Position numbers and translations under genes: made by a program | The notes under the pieces: generated by a model | Seen by the model: the letters and a program-made list of their open reading frames with translations, nothing else | Database searches by the model: none | Told to the model about the DNA's origin: nothing | Shown here: piece after piece, positions 33,179 through 41,837 of the stretch | Numbering within the stretch: the stretch's first letter is position 1 | Layout of the letters: each line of letters opens with the position of its first letter | Source of the DNA: Streptomyces sp. 1331.2 | Lineage (GTDB): Bacteria; Actinomycetota; Actinomycetes; Streptomycetales; Streptomycetaceae | Length of the DNA stretch: 64,000 nt | Assembly (NCBI RefSeq): GCF_900199205.1 | Contig: NZ_OBMJ01000001.1 | Span: 124,001-188,000, forward strand | Direction of reading: 5' to 3'

Positions 33179-34960
33179 GTGCGCAATCGCCGACTTGTGA
33201 TTCCTGCTGCCCTCGTGGCGGCCGGTGTTGTGCTCACGCCCGGGGTGGCCCAGGCTTCCGGCCCGGCGCCCGCGGCCCCCACCGGCCAGGGTGCGGCCGC
33301 GGGCGGCACCGTCGCCGGGACGGACGCGGCCCGGAAGCTTCCGGGCAAGAACTTCAGCAGCCCCGCCGACCGTACGGTGCTCGCGCCGAAGTCCGGCGAG
33401 CGCGCCGGGGTGGCGGCTCCGGCACCGGGTGCCAAGAGTGCCCAGGGTGTACAGGGTTCCCGGGAGGCGCAGGGCACCCAGGGTGCCCAGGGGGCGCAGA
33501 GCGCGGCCAACAGCATCACGATCGGCCTGTACGCCACGACCGTCAACGCGCACGGCGTGGATCTGCAGACCATCGTCATCCCGAGCATCAACTCCACCCT
33601 CGACGTCACCATCTCCTGGGGCGACGGCACCTCGGACACCTTCTCCGCCACCCTCAACGGCTTCGCCTCCGACCTGCGCAACACCAGGCACACCTACGCC
33701 GCGGTCGGCTCGTACGACATCAAGGTCACGGCGAAGGACGCCGCGAACGCCGTCGAGGCCGTGAACCAGGTCCAGTTCGTCACCGCGGGCGCCGAGTTCA
33801 CCCCGCACACGCCCACCCGGCTGCTGGACAGCCGCGCGGGCATCGGCACCGCCCAGGGCCAGGTGGCCGCCCGCGGCACGGTGGCCCTGAAGGTCGCGGG
33901 CGCCGGCAAGGTCCCCGCCGGGGTCTCCGCGGTGGTCCTCAACGTCACCGTCACCAACACCACCGGCCCCGGCCACGTCTCGGTGCAGCCCGCGAAGGAC
34001 CTCGCCGAGACCGCCGAGACCTCGAACCTCAACTACGTGGCCGGCCAGACCGTCCCGAACCTGGTGGTCGCGGCCGTCAGCGCCGACGGGTACGTGTACC
34101 TGTTCAACGCGGGCTGGCAGCCGGTCGACCTGATCGCGGACGTCACCGGCTACTTCGCGCCGTCGACCGCCAGCGGCTACCAGTCGGTGCCCCAGGTGCG
34201 CGCCGTCGACACCCGCGCGGGCATCGGGGTCTCCCAGGGCCAGCTCGACGGGCAGTCGAGCCTCGACGTCCAGATCGCCGGCACCAACCGCGTGCCGCAG
34301 GGCATCACCGCCGTGGCGCTCAACCTGACGGCCACCAACCCGCAGCAGGACGGCCACCTGACCGCCTACCCCAGCGGGCAGGCCGCGCCGACCACGTCCA
34401 ACCTGAACTTCACCGCCGACCAGACGGTCGCCAACGCGGTGATCGTGCCGGTCGGCCCGGACGGCAGGATCACGGTGCGCAACGGCAGTTGGCGCCCGAC
34501 GGACGTGGTGGTCGACGTCGTCGGCTACTACACCCCGGACAGCCGCTCCGCCCTCGTGTCGGCCCGGGTGCCGTTCCGGATCATCGACAGCCGCAAGGAC
34601 AGCTGGGGCCGCACGGCCGGCCCGATCCCGGCCCGCGGCTTCCTCGCGCTGAGCCTCGAAGGCGACGTCACCACCCCCGAGGTCGACGGCTGGGTGCTGA
34701 ACACCACCGTCACCAACACCAGCGGGCCGGGCTTCCTGTCGGTCGACCCCGACCCGAACCTCTGGTCCGCCTACAAGAACGGCACCGCGGACATTCCGCA
34801 GCGCCCGGTCTCCTCGACGCTGAACTGGACGGCCGGCGCGACCGTCCCGAACGTCGCGCAGACCTCCGGCGGCAAGGGCGGCATCGTCGACCTGTGGAAC
34901 CAGGGCTGGCAGGACATCGACCTGATGGTCGACCTGCTCGGCTACTACGAGTCGAAGTGA
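33179..34960 (+). CDS. Secreted PKD-domain protein with three actinobacterial beta repeats
   Basis: 593 aa from GTG 33179 (GGGGGG a few bases upstream). A signal peptide (RNRRLVIPAALVAAGVVLTPGVAQA) is followed by an Ala/Gln/Gly-rich linker with low-complexity repeats (AQGVQGSREAQGTQGAQGAQ). Next is a PKD-like domain (VTISWGDGTSDTFSATLNGF.. HTYAAVGSYDIKVTAKD). Then there are three repeats of about 120-130 residues, each opening with RLLDSRAGIG / RAVDTRAGIG / RIIDSRKDSWG, with inner LNxxVTNTxGPGxxxV and ending VTGYFAP / VVGYYTP / LLGYYES. This repeat is common in streptomycete exported proteins; its ligand is unknown. Likely cell-surface or extracellular. Confidence 0.87.
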   Translation: MRNRRLVIPAALVAAGVVLTPGVAQASGPAPAAPTGQGAAAGGTVAGTDAARKLPGKNFSSPADRTVLAPKSGERAGVAAPAPGAKSAQGVQGSREAQGTQGAQGAQSAANSITIGLYATTVNAHGVDLQTIVIPSINSTLDVTISWGDGTSDTFSATLNGFASDLRNTRHTYAAVGSYDIKVTAKDAANAVEAVNQVQFVTAGAEFTPHTPTRLLDSRAGIGTAQGQVAARGTVALKVAGAGKVPAGVSAVVLNVTVTNTTGPGHVSVQPAKDLAETAETSNLNYVAGQTVPNLVVAAVSADGYVYLFNAGWQPVDLIADVTGYFAPSTASGYQSVPQVRAVDTRAGIGVSQGQLDGQSSLDVQIAGTNRVPQGITAVALNLTATNPQQDGHLTAYPSGQAAPTTSNLNFTADQTVANAVIVPVGPDGRITVRNGSWRPTDVVVDVVGYYTPDSRSALVSARVPFRIIDSRKDSWGRTAGPIPARGFLALSLEGDVTTPEVDGWVLNTTVTNTSGPGFLSVDPDPNLWSAYKNGTADIPQRPVSSTLNWTAGATVPNVAQTSGGKGGIVDLWNQGWQDIDLMVDLLGYYESK

Positions 34961-34981
34961 CCCACCCGGGCACGTGAAGCA

Positions 34982-35011
34982 GGGGCGGTGTTCCGTACGG
35001 AGCACCGCCCC
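34982..35011. terminator. Bidirectional terminator
   Basis: GGGGCGGTG (34982-34990) and CACCGCCCC (35003-35011) flank TTCCGTACGGAG, which continues the pairing almost to the centre. It sits 22 bases after the secreted-protein stop and before the convergent MDMPI stop. Confidence 0.8.
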
Positions 35012-35038
35012 ATGCCGTTCCCCCGCCCGGATCCTCCC

Positions 35039-35773
35039 TCAGCCCCGCGTGAACCGCGCTGCGCCCGAGCCCGCCAGCAGTCCGGCTGGCACCCGGCGGC
35101 CGTAGGCGACCAGCAGCAGGTGCTCCGCCCGGCCCTCGACGAGCAGCGGCCCCTTCCCGTACGACCACTCGGTGTCGCTCGCCCGCAGGCGGACGCCGTC
35201 CAGGCGCACCCCGAAGAACCGCAGCGTGCGGGCGGAGACCTCGGCCAGCAGGGCGGCGGTCCGGGCGGTCGGCAGCCGCGGCGGCAGCCCGAGCGGGACG
35301 GTGATGTCGAGGCCGTGGACCGCGTCATGGGCGAGGGCGGCGATCCGGCCGCCCACCGGCGGGCGCCACGGGTGGTCGGCGTGCTCGGCGAGGGCCGCAG
35401 CGAGTTCACGCTCGGTGAAGACGGCGGCGTCGCGGCGGGCGAGCCGGTCGGCCATCCGGTGGACGTGGCCGCCCGAGCGGGCGAGTTCGAGCACCATGGC
35501 CGCCGTGGAACGCCGGAACCCGCTGCCCATGTGGGCCGCCACCTCCCGCACGCGCCAACCCCCGCACAGCGTCGGCGAGTTCCACTGCTCGGGGGTGAAG
35601 TCGGCGAAAACCTCTGCCAGTTCGCGGCGCTCGGCTGCGATCTGTTCGCGGATCCAGCCGATCCGCCCGGTTTCCTGGCTCCCGGTGTCCTGGCTCCCGG
35701 TGTCCTGGTTCTGCGGCGCGGTTTCCTGTGCCGTGGATTCCTGTGGTGCGGGTTCCTGTGGTGCGATTTCCAT
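35039..35773 (-). CDS. MDMPI_N/DinB-like (mycothiol-dependent maleylpyruvate isomerase family) protein
   Basis: 244 aa. Residues about 40-165 form the four-helix MDMPI_N bundle: IREQIAAERRELAEVFADFTPEQWNSPTLCGGWRVREVAAHMGSGFRR, with metal-type His residues later in ALAHDAVHGLDI. Members use mycothiol or metal for isomerisation or transfer reactions; substrate unknown. The first 36 residues are a Gln/Glu/Asp/Thr repeat (QEPAPQESTAQETAPQNQDTGSQDTGSQETG) coded by tandem 15-bp units, probably disordered. Divergent from a LysR gene with 71 bases between starts, so it is the likely LysR target. Confidence 0.85.
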   Translation of the reverse strand: MEIAPQEPAPQESTAQETAPQNQDTGSQDTGSQETGRIGWIREQIAAERRELAEVFADFTPEQWNSPTLCGGWRVREVAAHMGSGFRRSTAAMVLELARSGGHVHRMADRLARRDAAVFTERELAAALAEHADHPWRPPVGGRIAALAHDAVHGLDITVPLGLPPRLPTARTAALLAEVSARTLRFFGVRLDGVRLRASDTEWSYGKGPLLVEGRAEHLLLVAYGRRVPAGLLAGSGAARFTRG

Positions 35774-35826
35774 GCCTCCAGCCTGCGGCCGGAGCCGTAC
35801 ACCCGTCCAAGACCGGGAATTTCTGC

Positions 35827-35845
35827 CGTCTATAATCGACAGTTA
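35827..35845 (+). promoter_or_regulatory. TATAAT promoter and palindrome in the LysR/MDMPI divergent region
   Basis: A consensus -10 box TATAAT lies at 35831-35836, nine bases before the LysR ATG at 35845. The transcript would therefore start at or next to the ATG (leaderless). The box is inside the imperfect palindrome GTC-TATAATC-GAC, so regulator binding would directly occlude it. Confidence 0.6.
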
Positions 35846-36942
35846 TGGAACTGCGGCAGCTCCAGTACTTCGTCACCGTCGCCCAGCACGGCAGCTTCAC
35901 CCGGGCCGCGCAGCTGCTGCACCTGAGCCAACCCGGGGTGAGCGCCCAGATCCGGCAGCTGGAACGGGAGCTGGGGCACCGGCTGCTCGACCGCTCCAGC
36001 CGAACCGTACGGCTGACCCCGGCCGGAGAGGCCGTCCTGCCGCACGCGCAGGCCGCACTCGCCGCCGCCGAGGCGGCCCGCAGGACGGCCCAGGAGTTCG
36101 GCGGGCTGCAGCGCGGGCACGTACGGCTGGGCATGGTCGCCGGTGCCGCGCTCACCCCACCGTCCGAACTGGGCACCTTCCCCGGACTCGCCACCACCCT
36201 CGCCGCATTCCGGCAGGAGCACCCCGGCATCGACTTCGCGCTGACCGAGGACACCACCGCCCGGATGCTCGCCGCGCTGCGCGACGGGCACCTGGACCTC
36301 GCGGTGATCGGCCTGCCCACGGCCGCGAGCGGGCGCGAGGACGACGACGGCTGGACGACGCTGGCCGGGCTCGCCCTGCACACCGTGCTGGAAGTCCCGC
36401 TGTTCGCGGCCTGCCCCGAGCAGCACCCGCTCGCGGCCGTCGCCACCGATGCACACCCGGGTGCCGCGCTCCCGGTCGATGCCCTGCCGGTGGATGCCCT
36501 CCCGGTCGCGGCGCTGGACGGGCACGACCTGGTGAGCACCCCGCGCGGCACCGGCATGCGCACCGCACTGGAACGCGCCCTCGCCGAGGCCGGGGCGCAC
36601 CCGGCCATCGGCGTCGAGGCGGCCGCGCCACCGCAGCTGGCCGAACTCGCCGCGCACGGAATGGGCGTGGCCGTCCTGCCGGACCCGGGCGCCGTCCCCG
36701 GACTCCGGATCCGCCCGCTGACGGACCCCGTTCCGACGGTGCGGATCGCACTGGCCTGGCCGGACGGACGGCCCGCCTCGCCGCCGACCGCCGCCCTGCT
36801 CTCCCACCTGCGGACGGCCTACCCGGGGCCGGCAGGGCCTCAGGCCCCCGACGTGGCCAGTGCGGCCGCCGCGGCCGCGCCGTCGGCGATGTGCAGCAGC
36901 GCGGCCGCGCCGTCGACGACCTCCCGGTCGAGCGGGAAGTAG
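35845..36942 (+). CDS. LysR-family transcriptional regulator
   Basis: 365 aa. Winged HTH at residues 1-60 (MELRQLQYFVTVAQHGSFTRAAQLLHLSQPGVSAQIRQLERELGHRLLDRSSR), effector domain from about residue 92 (HVRLGMVAGAAL). It contains a small repeat (LPVDALPVDALPVAAL). It is about 50 residues longer than usual at its C-terminus: from GPQAPDVASAAAA on, the frame overlaps the convergent erythromycin-esterase gene by 103 bases, so the tail is Ala/Ser-rich and probably not functional. Probably controls itself and the divergent MDMPI gene. Confidence 0.88.
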   Translation: MELRQLQYFVTVAQHGSFTRAAQLLHLSQPGVSAQIRQLERELGHRLLDRSSRTVRLTPAGEAVLPHAQAALAAAEAARRTAQEFGGLQRGHVRLGMVAGAALTPPSELGTFPGLATTLAAFRQEHPGIDFALTEDTTARMLAALRDGHLDLAVIGLPTAASGREDDDGWTTLAGLALHTVLEVPLFAACPEQHPLAAVATDAHPGAALPVDALPVDALPVAALDGHDLVSTPRGTGMRTALERALAEAGAHPAIGVEAAAPPQLAELAAHGMGVAVLPDPGAVPGLRIRPLTDPVPTVRIALAWPDGRPASPPTAALLSHLRTAYPGPAGPQAPDVASAAAAAAPSAMCSSAAAPSTTSRSSGK

Positions 36943-38051
36943 CCCTGCTGCGGCGTGGTGTCGGTACGGGTGCTGGTACGACCGTCGGTCGGCAGCGCCG
37001 GAGCGGTCAACTCCCAGAGGGAGCCGAGCCGTTGCAGGGCCGCCTCGTAGGTGTCCGGCGCGGGTTCGGCCAGCCCGATCGCCGCGCTGCGCCCGAGGCT
37101 CCCTACGACGAAGGCGTACCGCTCGCCCAGCAGGGCGCCGACGATCCGACCCGCGCTGCTCCACCCGCAGTCCAACTCCCCCTGCGCCCAGGCGCTCGGA
37201 GTCAGCCGCAGGTGCTGGTTGTGCGAGCAGACCAGGGTCGGCCCGCGCCGGGCCTCGACGTCGCGGATGTCGAGCAGGTTCTGCGCCATGAGCGCGTCCC
37301 GCACGCCGAGCAGACCGCTCAACCTGGTGCTCGGATCCAGGCCCCGGATCGCCGCCTGCGCGTGGTAGCGCAGCAGGCCGGTGCCGGCGGTCAGCCGGGT
37401 CCGTGCCTCCTGCCACGCGGCGAGCGAAGTCGCCTCGATCGCCTCCGCCGCGCCCGCGTGGAGTCGGAGCAGCAGGTCGTCGGCGAGGCAGCGCAGCCTC
37501 ACCGCCTCCGCGGTGGCGCCGGGCGACTGTGCCGGGTCCAGCACCGCCTCCGCCCGGCTCCAGCGCTCGTCCTCGCCCGCCGGGCCCGCGACGTCGAGGT
37601 CGAGACCGAGGCCGAGGCTGAGGTCGAGACCGACGTCGAGCTGCAGGAAGTCGCGGGCGTGTTCGAGGTAGCGGCGCGGGCTCGGGGCACTGTAGGTCTC
37701 GGTCGGAATGTCGAAGCCGTGGAAGGCCAGCCGCTCCCCGGACGGGCGGCCGCGGTTGAACTCGCGCATCCAGGCGACGAGTTCGCGATTGGCCTGGTGC
37801 TCCCCGAAGCCGTGCGAGAAGCCCTCGCCCATCGCCGCCTCCAGCGTGCCCACGCCCTCCCGGACGTAGGCGTCCACGGCGAGCGCGGCCACGCGGTCCG
37901 TTTCGAGTGCGATCGACCGGAAGCCCCGGTCGACCAGCCGGGCGAACAGTCGGTTGCGCACCAGCCCGAAGGCCGGCTCCTGGTGGGTCGGCTCGCCGAG
38001 CCCCAGCAGCTCGCACGAGGGGGTGATGAAGTCATGAAGGTCCTGGCTCAT
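36840..38051 (-). CDS. Erythromycin-esterase-family hydrolase
   Basis: 403 aa from ATG 38051. The family signature is complete: LLGLGEPTHQEPAF (catalytic-type His/Glu), RGFRSIALETD, GFSHGFGEHQANRELVAWMREFNRG, LAFHGFDIPTE, then GPTLVCSHNQHLRLTPS. Such enzymes (EreA/EreB-like, also succinoglycan-biosynthesis-protein-like) cleave macrolide lactones or related esters. Whether this one confers resistance is unknown. A LDLSLGLGLDLDV repeat comes from tandem hexamers. Divergent from a MerR/TioE-type gene with a dyad in between, suggesting drug-inducible control. Confidence 0.87.
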   Translation of the reverse strand: MSQDLHDFITPSCELLGLGEPTHQEPAFGLVRNRLFARLVDRGFRSIALETDRVAALAVDAYVREGVGTLEAAMGEGFSHGFGEHQANRELVAWMREFNRGRPSGERLAFHGFDIPTETYSAPSPRRYLEHARDFLQLDVGLDLSLGLGLDLDVAGPAGEDERWSRAEAVLDPAQSPGATAEAVRLRCLADDLLLRLHAGAAEAIEATSLAAWQEARTRLTAGTGLLRYHAQAAIRGLDPSTRLSGLLGVRDALMAQNLLDIRDVEARRGPTLVCSHNQHLRLTPSAWAQGELDCGWSSAGRIVGALLGERYAFVVGSLGRSAAIGLAEPAPDTYEAALQRLGSLWELTAPALPTDGRTSTRTDTTPQQGYFPLDREVVDGAAALLHIADGAAAAAALATSGA

Positions 38052-38055
38052 GGAC

Positions 38056-38085
38056 CTCAAGCGTATCCTTAAAAGAACGGTTGAG
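38056..38085. promoter_or_regulatory. Dyad between the erythromycin-esterase and MerR-type genes
   Basis: CTCAA (38056-38060) and TTGAG (38081-38085) are inverted repeats separated by 20 bases of AT-richer sequence (TATCCTTAAAAG). Paired half-sites inside a compact divergent promoter suit a MerR-type regulator. Assignment is by position. Confidence 0.5.
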
Positions 38086-38161
38086 ACTTTTCCCGGCCTT
38101 CTCCCTGCCAGCCTGGCCACCAGCGCCAGAAGCCTCAAACGGGCCCGAACGGAAGACGACC

Positions 38162-38905
38162 ATGCGCCCCTCCGATCTCGCGCGCGAACACGGCATCTCG
38201 ACCCAGGCGGTCCGCAACTACGAACGCGACGGCTGCCTCCCGCCCGCCGCACGCACCCCGACCGGCTACCGGATCTACACCGAGCTGCACGCAGCCGCGC
38301 TGCGCGCCTTCCTCGCCCTCGTCCCGGCGTACGGGCACGCGACCGCCGGCGCGGTGATGACCAGCGTCCACGCCGGACGACTCGACGAGGCACTGACCGC
38401 CCTCGACCGCGGCCACGCCCGACTGCTGCGCGACCGGGAGACCTTGGCCTCCGTCCGCGAAGCCGTCGACCACCTCACCGCCACGCCCCCCTCCGGGGCC
38501 ACCGCCCCACCTGCCCTGCCCGCCCTGCCAGCCCCGCCAGCCCCGCCAGCCCCGCTCAGCATCGGCGAACTCGCACACCGGCTCGACGTCACCCCCGCAA
38601 CCCTGCGCGCCTGGGAGGCCGCAGGCATCCTCGACCCCGTTCGCGACGGTGCCACCGGCCACCGCGTCTACCACCCGGTCGACGTCCGCGACGCCGAACT
38701 CGCCCACCTGCTCCGGCGGGGCGGCTACCTGCTGGAGCACATCGCCACCGTCATCCGACAGATCCGCACGGCCGGCGGCACGGGCGAGCTCGCCGCCGCC
38801 CTGGACGGCTGGCACCAACGCCTCACCGACCGGGGCCTCGCCATGCTCACCGCCGCCGCCCGCCTCGGCGACTACCTCGCCCTGCGCCGACCGGAAGCCC
38901 ACTGA
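38162..38905 (+). CDS. TioE-type regulator with two MerR-like helix-turn-helices
   Basis: 247 aa from ATG 38162. The first HTH is RPSDLAREHGISTQAVRNYERDGCLPPAARTPTGYRIY (residues 2-40). The second is LSIGELAHRLDVTPATLRAWEAAGILDPVRDGATGHRVY (about 140-178), after a Pro/Ala linker built of PALPAPPAP repeats. Two MerR domains in one chain is the TioE arrangement. It probably controls the divergent erythromycin-esterase gene. The C-terminal helix pair lacks Cys residues for metal sensing, so the ligand is more likely an organic drug. Confidence 0.85.
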   Translation: MRPSDLAREHGISTQAVRNYERDGCLPPAARTPTGYRIYTELHAAALRAFLALVPAYGHATAGAVMTSVHAGRLDEALTALDRGHARLLRDRETLASVREAVDHLTATPPSGATAPPALPALPAPPAPPAPLSIGELAHRLDVTPATLRAWEAAGILDPVRDGATGHRVYHPVDVRDAELAHLLRRGGYLLEHIATVIRQIRTAGGTGELAAALDGWHQRLTDRGLAMLTAAARLGDYLALRRPEAH

Positions 38906-38949
38906 GCGCGAGTCCGGCGCCTCTTCGAAAACAGGACGGACGGTTTCTG

Positions 38950-39663
38950 TCACCGTCGGCGCGGAGCGACACCGCCCCCGACTCCGACCCCGACCGCGCC
39001 CCCGGCCCCGGCGGCTTCCGCGTCCCGGACGGCCGCCAGCTCGGCGGCCACCCGGCTGCCCCGGTCCGCTCCGAGGTCGAGCGTGACCAGGACGCCGGGC
39101 ACGGCGATGCTCGGCATCAGGTGCCGGTACAGCACGGCGATTCGGCGCTCCAGGTCCGCCCGGCCGGACAACCGGTGGGACTCGACCTGCACGCCCGTCC
39201 AGGCCGCGGTCGCCAGCCAGGCCGTCTCGGCGGGCACCACCTGGGGCAGCAGTTCACCGCGTCGGCGGGCCGCGACCAGCAGGCTCTCGGCCCGCTGGAT
39301 CCACCCGGACGCGGCGCCGCCGCCGAAGCCACCGAGCGCGTCCTGACCGAGGGCGAGCCGCGCGCCCGCGCTCAACAGCGGGTCACGCGGCAGGAGATGG
39401 GCGACGACCATCCCGAGGTCCACGAACTCCTGGAGCTTGCACTGCCGTTCGGGGATCTCGTCCCGGCCGAACCGTTCCGCCACGACCCCGCGGGCGAGCT
39501 CGCGCTTCGATGCGAAGTGGAAGTACACCGCGCCGCGGGTCACTCCCGCCCGGGCCACCACCTCACCGATCGTCGCGCCCTCGTACCCGCGCTCGTCGAA
39601 GACCGTCGCCGCCGCCTCCAGGATCAGCCGACGTGTCCGGACCGCCCGCTCCTGCCGCGCCAC
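38950..39663 (-). CDS. ScbR/ArpA-family gamma-butyrolactone-receptor homologue (TetR superfamily)
   Basis: 237 aa from GTG 39663. The opening VARQERAVRTRRLILEAAATVFDERGYEGATIGEVVARAGVTRGAVYFHFASKRELARGVV is the strongly conserved DNA-binding region of autoregulator receptors, followed by CKLQEFVDLGMVVAHLLPRDPLLSAGARLALGQ, also typical of the family. Receptors or pseudo-receptors of this type repress antibiotic clusters until a signalling lactone binds. No afsA-like butenolide synthase is in the window. The C-terminus ends in an Ala/Gly/Val-rich tail. The NRPS cluster is about 8-20 kb away, so regulation of it is only a possibility. Confidence 0.88.
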   Translation of the reverse strand: MARQERAVRTRRLILEAAATVFDERGYEGATIGEVVARAGVTRGAVYFHFASKRELARGVVAERFGRDEIPERQCKLQEFVDLGMVVAHLLPRDPLLSAGARLALGQDALGGFGGGAASGWIQRAESLLVAARRRGELLPQVVPAETAWLATAAWTGVQVESHRLSGRADLERRIAVLYRHLMPSIAVPGVLVTLDLGADRGSRVAAELAAVRDAEAAGAGGAVGVGVGGGVAPRRR

Positions 39664-39807
39664 CCCAACCACCCCACCCCCGCACCCGGCAAACAAACCA
39701 AACACCCCGTATCGTACTCGCCGCCTTTTCGCGAGGCCGTTTCCCACGGCGTCCGCGGCGTCCGCGGCTGTCGCGGCACGCCGGTGGCGACGATGCCGGA
39801 CGCAGCG

Positions 39808-41289
39808 TCAACTGTCCTTGCGGTCCGGGCCGGTCATCCGTCCGAGCGAGCGGTCCGGCAGGGTGAGGAGGAACAGCAGCCCCGCACCGCCGAGCATGAA
39901 CAGTGCGAGGTGGTGCAGCCCGATCGTGGTGGCACCGTGCGGGAAGAACGCGGCGTTCGCGGCGGAGGCCGCCATCGCGCCGAGGTACATGAACGTGCGC
40001 AACAACCCGGCCGCGGAGGCGATCGAGACCGGATCCGCCTGGTGGTACAGGGAGGTCTGGGTGCCGAGGCCGATCAGCCCCTGGGAGACTCCGGCCGGTA
40101 CGGCGACCACGATCAGCAGCACCAACGGGCTGCCGGCGTCCACCAGCAGCAGCGCCGCACAGGCCGCGATCTGCACGGCGGACCCGACCAGCAGCTTGCC
40201 GCGCACGGCCGCACTGCGGCCGGTGAGGCCGGACACCGCGAGGGCGGTGAGCGAGAGCGGCAGCAGGACCAGCCCGGCGGAGACGGCCGACAGGCCGCGC
40301 CCCTCCTCCAGCCACTGGGTGTAGCCGTAGAGGAAGGCGTAGATCGCCGTGTAGCCGAGGAGTTGGCGCAGATAGGTGGCGACCAGCGGGCGATTCCGGG
40401 TGAGCGCCCGCAGGTCGATGAAGGGGGTGGGGGCTCGCAACTCGCGGACGGCGAAGCCGATGGCAGCCGACACGGCCAGGGCCGGCAGGTACCAGAGCGT
40501 CGGACTCGGCTTCATCAGGAACAGCATCAACGCCAGCAGCAACACGGCGAACAGGGCGATCCCGACGTGGTCGAGGCGATCGGGCCGGTCGCGGTGTTCA
40601 GGGCGGTCGGGGCGGTCGGGGTCGTGGTCGGCCGACCTGTCGGGGCTCGGCGCGGCGGTGGGCAGGCGGGCGGCGCCGAGCACCAGGCAGGCCAGCGCGA
40701 GCGGAACGTTGACGGCGAAGACGGTCCGCCAACCGCCCGCGCCGATCAGCAGGCCGCCGAGGGTAGGGCCGACCACGGCGACGGTCTGGTTGGCGACGGC
40801 CAGTACGGTCAGCACCCCGGTGGGGCTGGACCTCCCGGTCCGCTCGGCCTCGCTGCGGGTCAGGTGCATCGCGGCCGGGTAAGCCGCCGAGGTGCCCAGC
40901 CCGAGCAGCACCCGGGCGGCGATCAGCAGCCCGAGCGAGGGGGCGAGCGCGCCGAGCAGGCCGGCGATGCCGACCAGGGCCGTCCCGGCGAGGTAGAGCC
41001 GGCGCGGCCCGTAGGTGTCCACCAGCCGCCCGATCACCGGCTGGCCGACGGCGGTGGCCAGGTAGAGCGCGGTGACCAGCCAGGCGGTCTCGGCGGGCGG
41101 CGCACCGAAGGCCGCGCCCACGGGCACCAGCGCCACCGCGATCATCGACGAGTTGATCGGGTTGAGCACCGAGCCGAGCACCATCGGGGCGATCAGCCGA
41201 CGGTTGAACCCGTCGTCGGGGGCGGGCCGTCGGCGGGTGGCCCTCCGGCCCGACCCCAGCCGGGCCGGCCGGGCTTCCGGGCCGCTCAT
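39808..41289 (-). CDS. MFS drug transporter (DHA2/EmrB-like)
   Basis: 493 aa from ATG 41289, about 14 membrane helices. Markers: LNPINSSMIAVALVPVGAAFGAPPAETAWLVTALYLATAVGQPVIGRLVDTYGPRRLYLAG (motif A region), and TVFAVNVPLALACLVLGAARL (the WRxxFxINVPxG-like stretch). A central loop is a Asp/Arg/Pro repeat (PDRPDRPEHRDRPDRLDH). It probably exports a drug or hydrophobic metabolite by proton antiport. The start overlaps the MarR stop by four bases (ATGA), so translation is coupled and control by that MarR repressor is likely. Confidence 0.88.
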   Translation of the reverse strand: MSGPEARPARLGSGRRATRRRPAPDDGFNRRLIAPMVLGSVLNPINSSMIAVALVPVGAAFGAPPAETAWLVTALYLATAVGQPVIGRLVDTYGPRRLYLAGTALVGIAGLLGALAPSLGLLIAARVLLGLGTSAAYPAAMHLTRSEAERTGRSSPTGVLTVLAVANQTVAVVGPTLGGLLIGAGGWRTVFAVNVPLALACLVLGAARLPTAAPSPDRSADHDPDRPDRPEHRDRPDRLDHVGIALFAVLLLALMLFLMKPSPTLWYLPALAVSAAIGFAVRELRAPTPFIDLRALTRNRPLVATYLRQLLGYTAIYAFLYGYTQWLEEGRGLSAVSAGLVLLPLSLTALAVSGLTGRSAAVRGKLLVGSAVQIAACAALLLVDAGSPLVLLIVVAVPAGVSQGLIGLGTQTSLYHQADPVSIASAAGLLRTFMYLGAMAASAANAAFFPHGATTIGLHHLALFMLGGAGLLFLLTLPDRSLGRMTGPDRKDS

Positions 41290-41732
41290 AGCCGGCTCAG
41301 CCGGTCCATCAGGGCCAGCCCGGCCAGCATGGTGGTGCGTTCGGACTCGGTGAAGTGTTCCGCCAGGGCCCGAGTCAGCCACTCCTCCCGCGCCTGACGG
41401 CTGTCCGCGATCCGGGCCAGCCCGACCTCGGTGAGGCTGACCAGCTGGCGGCGCCCGTCCTCGGGATCGGGTCGGCGTCCCACCAGGCCGCCCTGTTCGA
41501 GGGCGGCGAGGGTAGCGGCCATGGACTGCGGACGGACTCGCTCGGCCGCGGCCAGCGTGCTGGCGGAGGCCGGGCCGTCGTTGATCAGCCGGCTGAGCAC
41601 GGCGGCCTGGGAGGGCGTGAGGTCGCTGGTCCCGCTCGCTTCCCGCAGGGTGCGGCGCAGCCGGCTGAAGACGGCGCGCAGCTCGCGGGCGGCGAGGACC
41701 GCGGAGTCGGGGGTGGTTCGGTTCTCGGTCAC
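41286..41732 (-). CDS. MarR-family repressor
   Basis: A 148-aa winged-helix protein: LREASGTSDLTPSQAAVLSRL, PASASTLAAAERVRPQSMAATLAALEQGGLVGRRPDPEDGRRQLVSLT (recognition helix and wing with DGRR), then the dimerisation helix. It is coupled to the MFS gene by ATGA overlap. Palindromes just upstream (41752-41774) form a credible autoregulatory operator. Ligand probably the drug exported by the partner. Confidence 0.92.
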   Translation of the reverse strand: MTENRTTPDSAVLAARELRAVFSRLRRTLREASGTSDLTPSQAAVLSRLINDGPASASTLAAAERVRPQSMAATLAALEQGGLVGRRPDPEDGRRQLVSLTEVGLARIADSRQAREEWLTRALAEHFTESERTTMLAGLALMDRLSRL

Positions 41733-41751
41733 GATTCCACGGTAATTTCAT

Positions 41752-41774
41752 CAGTTTGAACTGTCCAGTCTGGA
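41752..41774. promoter_or_regulatory. MarR operator candidate: two adjacent palindromes
   Basis: CAGTTTGAACTG (41752-41763, perfect) is immediately followed by TCCAGTCTGGA (41764-41774, perfect arms). Together with flanking TTCA/TGAA they form an extended dyad 20-42 bases upstream of the MarR start, in an AT-richer pocket. Confidence 0.6.
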
Positions 41775-41837
41775 CTGAAGGATTTCCCGAGGGGAGGGCG
41801 GACGAGGGCACCGCTGCGCCCCCGGAATAATGACGGC

